Shown here piece after piece: positions 23,601 to 32,991 of a DNA stretch of 64,000 bases. This stretch comes from Closterium sp. Naga37s-1. Its lineage: Eukaryota > Streptophyta > Zygnematophyceae > Desmidiales > Closteriaceae. How positions within the stretch are numbered: position 1 is the stretch's first letter; every line of letters begins with the position of its first letter. The position numbers were made by a program, and so were the translations under genes. The notes under the pieces were generated by a model, which saw only the letters and a list, made by a program, of their open reading frames with translations, was not told the DNA's origin and searched no databases. The DNA is taken from assembly GCA_947471745.1 (NCBI GenBank), contig CANJKZ010000777.1:930001-994000 (forward strand). The letters are read 5' to 3'.

Positions 23601-26207
23601 CCCCAGGGCGCCGCGACGTGAAGGGCGGGGGCCGCGCGTGCTCCCCAGGGCGCCGTGACGAGCAGGGCGGGGGCCGCGCGTGCTCCCCAGGGCGTCACCA
23701 CGGGGCAGCGAGGGGCCGCGCGCGGCTCCACGGGTGGCGCGCGGCCCCCAGGGCGCCACCACGGGGCAGCGAGGGGCCGCGCGCGGCTCCCTAGGGCGCC
23801 GCGACGTGAAGGGCGGGGGCCACGAGTGCTCCCCAGGGCGCCGCGACGAGCAGGGCGGGGGCCGCGCGTGCTCCCCAGGGCGCCACCACGGGGCAGCGAG
23901 GGGCCGCGCGCGGCTCCAGGGGTGGCGCGCGGCCCCCAGGGCGCCACCACGGGGCAGCGAGGGGCCGCGCGCGGCTCCCCAGGGCGCCGCGACGTGAAGG
24001 GCGGGGGCCGCGCGTGCTCCCCAGGGCGCCGCGACGAGCAGGGCGGGGGCCGCGCGTGCTCCCCAGGGCGCCACCACGGGGCAGCGAGGGGCCGCGCGCG
24101 GCTCCAGGGGTGGCGCGCGGCCCCCAGGGCGCCACCACGGGGCAGCGAGGGGCCGCGCGCGGCTCCCCAGGGCGCCGCGACGTGAAGGGCGGGGGCCGCG
24201 CGTGCTCCCCAGGGCGCCGCGACGAGCAGGGCGGGGGCCGCGCGTGCTCCCCAGGGCGCCACCACGGGGCAGCGAGGGGCCGCGCGCGGCTCCAGGGGTG
24301 GCGCGCGGCCCCCAGGGCGCCACCACGGGGCAGCGAGGGGCCGCGCGCGGCTCCCCAGGGCGCCGCGACGTGAAGGGCGGGGGCCGCGCGTGCTCCCCAG
24401 GGCGCCGCGACGAGCAGGGCGGGGGCCGCGCGTGCTCCCCAGGGCGCCACCACGGGGCAGCGAGGGGCCGCGCGCGGCTCCAGGGGTGGCGCGCGGCCCC
24501 CAGGGCGCCACCACGGGGCAGCGAGGGGCCGCGCGCGGCTCCCCAGGGCGCCGCGACGTGAAGGGCGGGGGCCGCGCGTGCTCCCCAGGGCCCCGCGACG
24601 AGCAGGGCGGGGGCCGCGCGTGCTCCCCAGGGCGCCACCACGGGGCAGCGAGGGGCCGCGCGCGGCTCCAAGGGTGGCGCGCGGCCCCCAGGGCGCCACC
24701 ACGGGGCAGCGAGGGGCCGCGCGTGGCTCCCCAGGGCGCCGCAACGTGAAGGGCGGGGGCCACGAGTGCTCCCCAGGGCGCCGCGACGAGCAGGGCGGGG
24801 GCCGCGCGTGCTCCCCAGGGCGCCACCACGGGGCAGCGAGGGGCCGCGCGCGGCTCCAGGGGTGGCGCGCGGCCCCCAGGGCGCCACCACGGGGCAGCGA
24901 GGGGCCGCGCGCGGCTCCCCAGGGCGCCGCGACGTGAAGGGCGGGGGCCGCGCGTGCTCCCCAGGGCGCCGCGACGAGCAGGGCGGGGGCCGCGCGTGCT
25001 CCCCAGGGCGCCACCACGGGGCAGCGAGGGGCCGCGCGCGGCTCCAGGGGTGGCGCGCGGCCCCCAGGGCGCCACCACGGGGCAGCGAGGGGCCACGCGC
25101 GGCTCCCCAGGGCGCCGCGACGTGAAGGGCGGGGGCCACGCGTGCTCCCCAGGGCACCGCGACGAGCAGGGCGGGGGCCGCGCGTGCTCCCCAGGGCGCC
25201 ACCACGGGGCAGCGAGGGGCCGCGCGCGGCTCCAGGGGTGGCGCGCGGCCCCCAGGGCGCCACCACGGGGCAGCGAGGGGCCGCGCGCGGCTCCCCAGGG
25301 CGCCGCGACGTGAAGGGCGGGGGCCGCGCGTGCTCCCCAGGGCGCCGCGACGAGCAGGGCGGGGGCCGCGCGTGCTCCCCAGGGCGCCACCACGGGGCAG
25401 CGAGGGGCCGCGCGCGGCTCCCCAGGGCGCCGCGACGTGAAGGGCGGGGGCCGCGCGTGCTCCCTAGGGCGCCGCGACGAGCAGGGCGGGGGCCGCGCGT
25501 GCTCCCCAGGGCGCCACCACGGGGCAGCGAGGGGCCGCGCGCGGCTCCAGGGGTGGCGCGCGGCCCCCAGGGCGCCACCACGGGGCAGCGAGCGCGCGGC
25601 TCCCCAGGGCGCCGCGACGTGAAGGGCGGGGGCCGCGCGTGCTCCCCAGGGCGCCGCGACGAGCAGGGCGGGGGCCGCGCGTGCTCCCCAGGGCGCCACC
25701 ACGGGGCAGCGAGGGGCCGCGCGCGGCTCCAGGGGTGGCGCGCGGCCCCCAGGGCGCCACCACGGGGCAGCGAGGGGCCGCGCGCGGCTCCCCAGGGCGC
25801 CGCGACGTGAAGGGCGGGGGCCGCGCGTGCTCCCCAGGGCGCCGCGACGAGCAGGGCGGGGGCCGCGCGTGCTCCCCAGGGCGCCACCACGGGGCAGCGA
25901 GGGGCCGCGCGCGGCTCCAGGGGTGGCGCGCGGCCCCCAGGGCGCCACCACGGGGCAGCGAGGGGCCGCGCGCGGCTCCCCAGGGCGCCGCGACGTGAAG
26001 GGCGGGGGCCGCGCGTGCTCCCCAGGGCGCCACCACGGGGCAGCGAGGGGCCGCGCGCGGCTCCAGGGGTGGCGCGCGGCCCCCAGGGCGCCACCACGGG
26101 GCAGCGAGGGGCCGCGCGCGGCTCCCCAGGGCGCCGCGACGTGAAGGGCGGGGGCCGCGCGTGCTCCCCAGGGCGCCGCGACGAGCAGGGCGGGGGCCGC
26201 GCGCGGG
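11690..26207. repeat. Giant 188-bp satellite array (about 77 units)
   Basis: The period is 188 bp over 14.5 kb. Each unit has four related blocks. Two 42-bp blocks begin CGCCGCGACGAGCAG and CGCCGCGACGTGAAG. A 61-bp and a 43-bp block both begin CGCCACCACGGGGCAGCGAG. Every block ends in a CCCAGGG-like joint. From the consensus I count 27 A/T in 188, about 86% GC. Some units lack blocks (near 13,745, 14,020, 17,290, 18,355, 19,735, 21,230, 22,850 and 25,425). All frames stay open for hundreds to thousands of codons because stops are rare at this composition. 188 is not a multiple of 3, so each frame cycles through three readings. I do not regard it as coding. Confidence 0.95.
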
Positions 26208-26426
26208 TTTCCAAGGTAGGAAACCGCCGGGCGCCTCGGGGCGCACGGCGGGCAGAAAACCGCCGCGCGCCCCGAGCGCACGGCAGACAGAAAACCCGAA
26301 AAAAAAAAAAAAAATCGCCGCGCGGAGCGCGCGGCAGGAAGAAGGAGTCGAAAACGCCACGGGGCGTGCGACAGACAGAGTAGCAGCGAAAGCAGTTAGG
26401 TGGGCCCACAGGCCAGGAGCGTAGAT
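26208..26426 (-). other. 5' internal leader of the 15.7-kb element
   Basis: This stretch joins the primer-binding site to the array and contains an A16 run at about 26,290-26,306 (T-tract on the sense strand) and GC-rich CGCGCGGC motifs. Similar CGCGCG-rich sequence stands at the same place in the inner element (4790-4950). I see no gene. Confidence 0.55.
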
Positions 26427-26438
26427 GCTCTGATAGCA

Positions 26439-26614
26439 TGTGAGAATAGTAAGCACAGTGAGGAGCCATAGCTAGGGTTTAGCTATCTAGGCAAGAGAGA
26501 AATGAGCAAAGGAGGGGTTTCACTAGCAGCAGTTGGGATACATATAGCAAACCCTAACTGGGTTGTACCCGCTATAGAGCACCCCACTACAGGCTAGATA
26601 ATAACATTCTGACA
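26439..26614 (-). repeat. 5' LTR of the 15.7-kb element
   Basis: This 176-bp LTR is followed on the minus strand by a primer site related to the initiator-tRNA site common in plant LTR elements. CGGAC abuts its outer end at 26615-26619. Confidence 0.92.
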
Positions 26615-27339
26615 CGGACCCGTTCTTCTCGACTGGGAATCATCAGCAGGCCACGTCGCAGAAAGGGGATTATTACGTAAAAGCCGGAACCGACCGGATT
26701 TGGGTTCCCGCTTACAGGCTGTTGCGTGAACTCCTTATCCAAGAGGTCCACGATTCGAACTTCTCCGGACACTTCGGGGTTGATCAAACCCAAAAATTAC
26801 TGCACCGTCAATATTACTGGCCTGATTCGTCTAACGACGTGCAGCGATATGTGTCCTCATGCAGGGTGTGCCAAGCCATGAAATCGACACGTCAACGACT
26901 AGCTGGGCTGCTGCAACCCCTCGAGCCACCCGAACGACCGTGGCAACAAGTGACAATGGATTTTGTCACGGGGATGCCAGCTGGGCCGTCCGGCAACGAC
27001 GCTGTACTCGTCGTCGTCGATCGCTTCACGAAAATAGCGCACTTCGCCCCATGCCGAACAACAATCACAGCCGAAGAAACTGCGCGTCTCTTCATCTCAA
27101 CGGTCGTGCGACTGCATGGCATCCCTTCGGCGATCATCAGCGACCGAGACCCGAAGTTTACATCAAAATTCTGGAAGGAGACATGGGCGCAGTACGGCAC
27201 AAAACTATAGTTCTCATCGGCATATCACCCACGGACGGACCGCCAGACCGAGCGAACCAACCAAACCATGGAGCAGCTTATCAAGACAAACTGCCCCGAC
27301 CCTGCCCGCTGGGAAGACTCGCTCGCCATGTTGGAGTCG

Positions 27340-27947
27340 TGTCTGGTCCGCGTTCAAGATGAGGTCGAGCGGGTAGTCGTGTAGAGAGCGCATCTGGCGC
27401 ACAAACTCCCAGAAGGACTCCACCTTGGCCTTGCAATCTACAAGCAAAGCCACGAGACACATTAGCTCTCCATGAGATGGTGGTCAAGGAGCACCACGGC
27501 GCAACACTTACCCGCTGCCAACTTCTGTCCCATCTTCGTCTTCACCCGCCTCGCCAGATGCCAGCGCGCGCGGAAACGAGTTGCCCAGTGGAACGATGCG
27601 CACCAGTTGACCCCGGGCATCCGGTGCTTCATGTACTTGGCGCTCCACTTCTGGAGCATGTTGACCGAAACGGCGAGCCCCCTCCCCCGGGGCTTCAGGA
27701 ACTGGCGATAGACCGCCCGTTCCATGAAAGGGTACTTGGACTTGCAGCCAGCTCCCATGAGGCGACGGCGGCAGCTGGAAGCGACCTCCAGCCGCTCCCT
27801 CATCTTCTTCCAATCGCGGATCTGGCATGGCTGCACCTTCGCAAGCTTCGCCAGGGCGCGATTCGACAGGTCGGGCTGCGAGTCCTGCAGCTTCAACCAG
27901 TGGAGCTTCTCCTTCGCGGTGATTGCATTGCGCTGGCGTTTCGTCAT
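27340..27947 (-). pseudogene. pogo/Tc5-type DNA transposase fragment
   Basis: The minus-strand frame starting at 27,947 opens MTKRQRNAITAKEKLHWL, the start of a Tc5/CENP-B-type helix-turn-helix DNA-binding domain. A second HTH-like segment follows (YRQFLKPRGRGLAVSVNMLQ). The frame ends at 27,462. In another frame immediately beyond, related sequence continues (DCKAKVESFWEFVRQM) to NADQT, the region of the first catalytic Asp of pogo-like transposases. It then stops abruptly at about 27,340, where gypsy integrase sequence begins on the other strand. About two thirds of the catalytic domain is missing, so it is a dead fragment. I saw no terminal inverted repeats. Confidence 0.75.
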
Positions 27948-28031
27948 CCGATGGCGAGGGGATGGCGCGTCAGCATCGGCGTTGCGCTTTGGCTGTCCCT
28001 ACGAGCGGTTACGCTCCGGGAACGTGGGGAC

Positions 28032-28376
28032 TGTCAGAGGTCCACTGGTGGTCCTCGATTGATCCTAGGGAAGGGTTACAGGCTCGTTGTCCTGGGGGGT
28101 TATGGGCGCACTGATCCGCTACTTAACAAGCCCTTTTATAACAATGGTCTAGTGGTTGGGATTCTGACATGGTATCAGAGCGAAGGTCTCGGGTTCGAAT
28201 CCCGGTGTGTGCACTTCCGGCATCCCAGTGCGGGGGGGTGTCAGAGGTCCACTGGTGATCCCCGATTGATCCTAGGGAAGGGTTACAGGCTCGTTGTCCT
28301 GGGGGGTTATGGGCGCACTGACTCGCTACTTAACAAGCCCTTTTATCCCAATGGTCTAGTGGTTGGGATTCTGACA
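28032..28376 (+). mobile_element. 345-bp TRIM retroelement with tRNA-like Pol III boxes, TSD GGGAC
   Basis: Two 138-bp LTRs (28032-28169 and 28239-28376; TGTCAGAGG...ATTCTGACA) flank only 69 bp of internal sequence. The interior has a TGGTATCAGAGC primer site at 28170 and a G-rich tract before the right LTR. GGGAC is duplicated at 28027-28031 and 28377-28381. The end of the left LTR contains TGGTCTAGTGG, matching the Pol III A-box consensus. About 46 bp on, in the interior, stands GGTTCGAATCC, matching the B box; this is tRNA-gene spacing. TCTGACATGGTATCAGA across the LTR/primer-site junction can fold as an anticodon-arm-like hairpin. There is no coding capacity. It looks whole. Confidence 0.9.
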
Positions 28377-28381
28377 GGGAC

Positions 28382-29128
28382 AACCACTCGAGGAAGGGTA
28401 GGGCGAGGACGGTCCGAGCTACTGCTCGGTTCATCCCTGATAGAAGCACTACTGGGAGCATCCGGCTAAGGCAAGATCGGACGAGGAGACGTCCGTGCGC
28501 GTGCAGCAGCGCTAGTCTGATTGGTGGAAACAGGCCGCTGCCGCCTATCTACCGTACTGCTAGAATCTGGAGATGAAGCCAACTTGGGAACTAAGGCAGG
28601 TCGATGTCACTCGCCATGGGAGAAATGACTTTAAAGTCGATACCTCGTGCACAGGAAGGAGACGCTCTCACAGCCTGCCGAGCACTTGTGAAAGACGTGC
28701 ACTGGAACCGCTTCACAAAGAGAATAGCAAGCAAACCCTTGTGAGGAAGCCTGGACGTGACTACTGTACACGCTAGTCAAGGGGTCACAGGTACACTGAC
28801 AACACAGCACCGTGCGCGATTCCGGCCTCGTACTGCATGAAACCAAGCTGCGCGAGGTTGGCACTGATATCAACCTATCAGGTGTCACAGTGGGCCCACT
28901 GGAATTTGCCATGTGGCAGATTCCAGTGGAGGCCGACATTATCCTCGTAAACGCGGTTTGGCTGCCCTGAACAAAAAGATAATAGTAAGGCCAGACCCCT
29001 GTTTTTGTTTCCATTCATTTCAGCTTATAAAAAAATGTGCAATATAATAAGACCCGGGTATTACGTATTTTGGTCCTCTGAGGAGGCCCCCCCCCCCCCC
29101 CCCCCCCCATTTTTTCCCTGTATTTTTA
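28382..29128. other. Unassigned sequence within the gypsy remnant
   Basis: I see no gene here. A near-perfect 32-nt hairpin lies at 28,897-28,928 (CACTGGAATTTGCC / GGCAGATTCCAGTG) and a run of about 20 C at about 29,089-29,108. The origin of the stretch is unclear; it does not match typical gypsy integrase or 3' sequence. Confidence 0.4.
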
Positions 29129-29276
29129 GAGCGTGTTCCTAACCTCGTATCAAGATAACCTCGTATCAGGCTCACAATGAAAATTCCCCTAAACCCAAAA
29201 CCTCTCGCTAGTTTTACCAGGCAAAATAACATGCTTAATACGAGGTTTACTGATATGAGGCTGTAGGAACACGCTC
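29129..29276. mobile_element. MITE-like element (148 bp)
   Basis: The terminal inverted repeats begin GAGCGTGTTCCTA on both sides and continue imperfectly (ACCTCGTATCA against CAGCCTCATATCA). The interior is AT-rich and non-coding. The flanking triplets TTA and TCA would be an imperfect 3-bp target duplication, which would suit a PIF/Harbinger-type MITE; this is tentative. It sits just left of the gypsy right-LTR fragment. Confidence 0.65.
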
Positions 29277-29310
29277 TCAGCTATACCCTAGGGTGTTATA
29301 TCTGGGAGAA

Positions 29311-29376
29311 TACGGTATCAGTTAATCATAATCTTGTTATTCGTTTACCTGCGCACTCCCTATTACAACTCATAAC
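29311..29376 (+). repeat. Gypsy 3' LTR fragment
   Basis: It matches the last 65 bp or so of 6813-7093, including ATTCGTTTACCTGCGCACTC and the terminal CATAACA. GATTT follows, as it precedes the left LTR. Confidence 0.7.
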
Positions 29377-29780
29377 AGATTTGCTAGCTGGTATGGTATT
29401 GTGTTTTGCGAGCATTGTGAAATCAACATTTTCAGAAGTTGGGATCCTAGGGGCTAGTGGGTAAGCAGTGCAAGTAACATGATTTTGCTAAATTGACCTG
29501 TAATTTTTGCCATGCCTGCAAGTGCACCAATCAAGCATCAACAAAAAATAAAAAGGCGGTGTATCCACTAACTCAACATGTGTAGCAGCATGACAAAAAC
29601 TAAACACCACCTTGATACATTAATCAATGTTCCCAGCAGGAGTGTCACTTCACCTTTTAGTGTAATGCCACGTCTCCTACTGCTTCACTAATCTAGCTTA
29701 CCAAGCCAAATCCACCGAACCCCCCTCCGATCTGTTCACTTGAAAACCCCAAGTTATACTTCCATTCCCATCCTCAAATT

Positions 29781-32069
29781 TCACTTCTTGACGAAGCCCA
29801 GGTTGTTGGCCTCAGCGTACCGCTCCATGAAGCGCATGAAGCGGTCCCATTCCCTCTCTGTGCGCATAATGTATTTCGCCTCGATGCCAGCTGGCTTGCC
29901 ATTGATAAACTTGGCACTCACGTCCACCGTCTGCCATGGCAGTGGGGGAAAGAGGGGTGGGGGAAGACAGTGGAGTTGATTTCAGCAGTGCGTATTGCCG
30001 CCAGCTCGCACACTTCTAGCTGGTCTCAAGGATGGACACAAGGGGAGGATGCACAGAAATGTGTGGGGTGGCTGGCAGGTGCTCCATGAGGCGGCAAGCG
30101 GATTTCAAGGGTTTGTAGCAACGAAGCAGCAGAGGAGTAGTTAACGTGTGGTGGGATGACGAATGTGCAAAATCAGACAGGGAGACCAGTACTCGCTGGG
30201 CGTCTCAGGTGACTGATTCAGTTGCTAAGAGTACGAGCAAGACGAACGCTAAGAGAGCGGTATTCACCTGCAAGTCTCCCTCATCGTCGATGATGAAGAG
30301 CCCCGTGATGCCACCCAGGTCGCTGGGCATCTCAAGGGACTAAACAAGGGCGTATGATACAACCGTAAGCACGAAGGATGAGAGAAAGAGATTGTACCTG
30401 CAGGTCGCCCTCCTCGTCGATCATGAAGAGCCCCGTGATGCCACCCAGGTCGCTGGGCATCTCAAGGGACTAAACAAGGGCGTATGATACAACCGTAAGC
30501 ACGAAGGATGAGAGAAAGAGATTGTACCTGCAGGTCGCCCTCCTCGTCGATCATGAAGAGCCCCGTGATGTCGCCCAGGTCGCTGGGCTGGTCGAACACT
30601 GACGGCTGCTCGAACACAAACGTCGCCGTGCCGCTGGTGCCGTCCCTGCAAGGGAAGGGAGCGGACGGAGCGGCCACGAGGGAGACACGGAGGGGAAAAT
30701 ATCAGTGTGATGCCAGAAGACCGCAGAGCAGGCCGAATACGAAGCTATGAAGCAGGACGCCAGTAACAAGACAGAGATGTGGTGGGGGGCGGCGAAACAG
30801 GAGTGAACGGGAAACGCTGAGGTTGGCTGGGCGAACAAGAACGAGAAGGTGCTACTAAGGGAGAAAAAGAAGGCGAAGCGACTGATGTCGGTTCGACACA
30901 ACTTGAGGTGAAGTAGGCTACTGATTCATCGTGCCGTGCGGGTCGCAATGCGTACCGAGAAATGAGAAGTTGCTATTGCGCAACCGCGGGGCGTGGACGC
31001 TACATAACACTGAACATCACTGACTCGTGACCTGATTAACGCCTGGCACCCGATTCCGTGTGACACACGTCGACATTGAGCTTCATCACATCGTAAACGC
31101 ACCTAGATCGCGTGAGTCGGACTTCGGGAATGGTTTGCTCGTTGACGCCGCGGATGAACTGCACGACGGCCTCGTCCACCACCACGAGCCTGAATGACAC
31201 ACAAAAGAGATTTAAGGAGAGGAGGGAAGAGAGAGATCGGAGAGGAAGGGGGTTGAGGAATGTACGCGCGTGTGCGTGCCTCAACAATGGTTTGCTCGTT
31301 GACGCCGCAGATGAACTGCACGACGGGTTCGTCCAACACGAGCCTGAGGGTCGCATTACGGTGGTGAGAAAACCAGGGGTGCGGGGAGAAGATTGGTCAG
31401 GTTACAAAACAAACCAAGTTTGCTCGTGGTAGCCGTGCATGAACTGCACGACTGCCGCATCCGCGGAAACAAGAATGAGAATCTATAAAAAATTAATGAA
31501 ACTGAGAGTTGCATGGCCATTAATATTGGACGAGCGCAGTTGAAGGGGGAGACATAAAGAAGACGGGGGAGAGAAAGAGAGTGGAAAGGGAGAGGGCGGA
31601 GTGAAGGATGGAGAATGGGACAAGGGACACGAATGGGGTCAGGTAACGAGAATGGAAGGAAGACGGGAGGGAAGGCGGGGGAGGGGATGAGAAGGTTGCG
31701 AGTAAGGAGGGTGAGATAGGTGAAGGGACGGAGGATTGGATAAGCAAGGGGAAACTGGAGAGAAGAAGGTCAACTATACGATGATAAGAAAATCATTTTG
31801 AGAAGAATGGGAAATGACATCTCATATAAACCGTCATACCTCTCGGAGGATCGCTTGCTGACAGCGCAAACTGGAAGAGCCACAAGAGCATCGCCCTTGA
31901 ACGACGATTGCAGGCTCAAGCGTGATCGGAGGGATGCGGATGCCTCGACGCCTGAGCATCTGCACGAGACCAGTTGGCTGGTTTGTCGCTTCTGCTGGGC
32001 AGAGACCGCCTTAGCGCCAGCTCCAGCGGGCGCTGACAGGACAGAGCGTGAAATGCAAGTGGTCGCCAT
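29781..32069 (-). CDS. PSB28: Photosystem II Psb28 protein, chloroplast precursor
   Basis: There are four exons: 31840-32069, 31103-31189, 30528-30645 and 29781-29930. All introns are GT-AG and the phases join, giving 585 nt, 194 aa plus stop. Exon 1 encodes a Ser/Ala/Arg-rich chloroplast transit peptide (about residues 1-75). The rest is the Psb28 fold: [47 protein letters not shown], then [20 protein letters not shown] and [16 protein letters not shown] at the C-terminus. Psb28 is a small stromal-side photosystem II assembly and repair factor that binds the CP47/RC47 intermediate. Length and motifs match plant Psb28. Partial copies of exons 2 and 3 sit in introns 1 and 3 and could be mis-annotated as, or act as, extra exons. 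The start is the first ATG of the open exon. Confidence 0.93.
30268..30470 (-). repeat. Two tandem ghost copies of PSB28 exon 3 (130-bp period)
   Basis: The 3' 63 bp of exon 3, its donor and adjoining intron sequence recur at about 30,268-30,340 and 30,398-30,470, with a 130-bp period running into the real exon at 30,528. Each copy keeps a donor (GTGAAT, GTACAA) and has an AG at its upstream edge. Inclusion of one copy would add 21 codons in frame ([11 protein letters not shown] type). They may be recent duplications or unannotated alternative exons. Confidence 0.85.
31284..31456 (-). repeat. Two partial ghost copies of PSB28 exon 2
   Basis: Intron 1 contains 31,284-31,349 ([13 protein letters not shown]-like, keeping the acceptor side) and a more decayed piece at 31,419-31,456. 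Neither has the LTRSR end or the donor of the true exon. They are remnants of local duplication. Confidence 0.75.
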
Positions 32070-32991
32070 TGTATTCTCTCGCTACAATTGTGTCTGCAAA
32101 GCGAAATGTTCAAGGGAAAGGCTAAGCAGGAACAAGAGGAACTTGTGAGAAAATGGTTGATCTTAAACAAGAACTTATGGACCAGTTGTATTGTATATCC
32201 GTCTGTGGGGGTGGATTTGTCAGGAGGGTTGGCTTTGCAAGATTTTGAAATGCCAAGAAGACAAGGATCCGTTCTAGTCGCCAAACCCTTGGAATTGCCA
32301 CCGTGCGACTGTGCGATGTGCGAGTGGGTGGAATTGCCAGGGTCGCAATCTTGGTACTGGAACGTCGCACAAGCAGCTCAGTTGTCTGATGCATGGGCTG
32401 ACGATACGACCTTGATGAGCTGGCCAACGGTTCTTGGTGACTGTGACTGAGCCACGTCAGAAGGCATGTGCGCTCCGTGGGATGGGGGCAGATCAAGAGA
32501 GTGACGCGTGGACAGGCGCGTGGCCCCATTCAGTTGTTTCCTCGGTGCGTGTGCGAGGCTCCACCACAGTTCGGCAAAAGGATCACCGAGATAACCCTAA
32601 TGGGTCGACATGGTGGTTCTCCAATCTCCGAGATGTGCCACCACAGCACCGCGTCTTGCCAACAAGGAAGAACAGTTCGTGGAGGGTCGATGCCCACGAA
32701 GTTTCTCCAATCAGCTTGTCGCGTGGGTTGCGTTAGAAAGTTCGCTTTCTTAGGTGCAGGTATTCAACACCCGAAGTGAAGTACAAGCTGATCAATATAG
32801 ATACGAATTGTTACAACCACCACATGGAATTCTAAGTACCAGTTGCAGGAAAATAATTTAGCCTATGGTATGTCCCTGGTTGGGATTTTTGTGCTGGAAT
32901 AAATCTCAAGAAACAGACTCAATGTTGAAGGGTTTCTTCCAACAGACTTTCTCAATGATAAAATACAAACATCACAACAAACAAGCGCTTG
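32070..32991. other. Intergenic region between PSB28 and ISCA2
   Basis: Both flanking genes run on the minus strand, so this stretch holds the ISCA2 3' UTR and the PSB28 promoter and 5' UTR. I see no further gene, RNA gene or repeat. Confidence 0.5.

Larger units (their letters stand above)
10883..26614 (-). mobile_element. 15.7-kb non-autonomous LTR element carrying a giant satellite array
   Basis: The two 176-bp LTRs (26439-26614, the 5' LTR; 10883-11058, the 3' LTR) differ at about two positions. The 5-bp duplication CGGAC stands at 10878-10882 and 26615-26619. On the minus strand the 5' LTR is followed by a primer site, TGCTATCAGAGC (about 26,427-26,438), and the 3' LTR is preceded by a G-rich tract. 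The gypsy pol reading resumes immediately outside both ends, so this is a recent insertion into the gypsy element. I see no gag or pol. The interior is 14.5 kb of 188-bp repeats, with about 0.25 kb of leader and 0.6 kb of 3' internal sequence. The element looks whole for a non-autonomous one. Confidence 0.92.
6813..29376 (+). mobile_element. Ty3/gypsy LTR retrotransposon, broken and multiply invaded
   Basis: The 5' LTR is 6813-7093 (TGTAAGGAAT...ATAACA) and a TGGTATCAGAGC primer-binding site lies at 7096-7107. Gag follows at about 7295-8800 and ends with a CCHC zinc knuckle (CYRCGKTGHCMKDC). Pol follows with protease (about 8970), reverse transcriptase with YLDD (9450-10,080), RNase H (about 10,440-10,780) and integrase with zinc-finger and core signatures (26,720-27,340). 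The order PR-RT-RH-IN places it in Ty3/gypsy. The right LTR survives only as its last 65 bp or so (29,311-29,376). GATTT stands on both sides (6808-6812, 29377-29381), fitting one insertion. A 15.7-kb LTR element, a pogo-like fragment, a TRIM, a MITE and a 418-bp insert lie inside it. It is broken at several places. Confidence 0.85.

Noticed and set aside
11488-26469. Open frames of up to 2285 codons on the minus strand and many 119-codon frames on the plus strand
   Set aside because: They lie in an 86% GC tandem array where stops are rare by composition, are open in several frames at once, and change reading every 188-bp unit. Many begin only at GTG. No sign of a real protein.
28138-28212. 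Possible functional tRNA gene
   Set aside because: A and B boxes and an anticodon-arm-like hairpin are present, but no 7-bp acceptor stem forms and the position before the presumed anticodon is not T. The sequence is part of a TRIM with LTRs and a target duplication.
27477-28469. 330-codon plus-strand frame across the transposase fragment and TRIM
   Set aside because: It runs antisense to recognisable transposase sequence and through both TRIM LTRs; it is a shadow frame.
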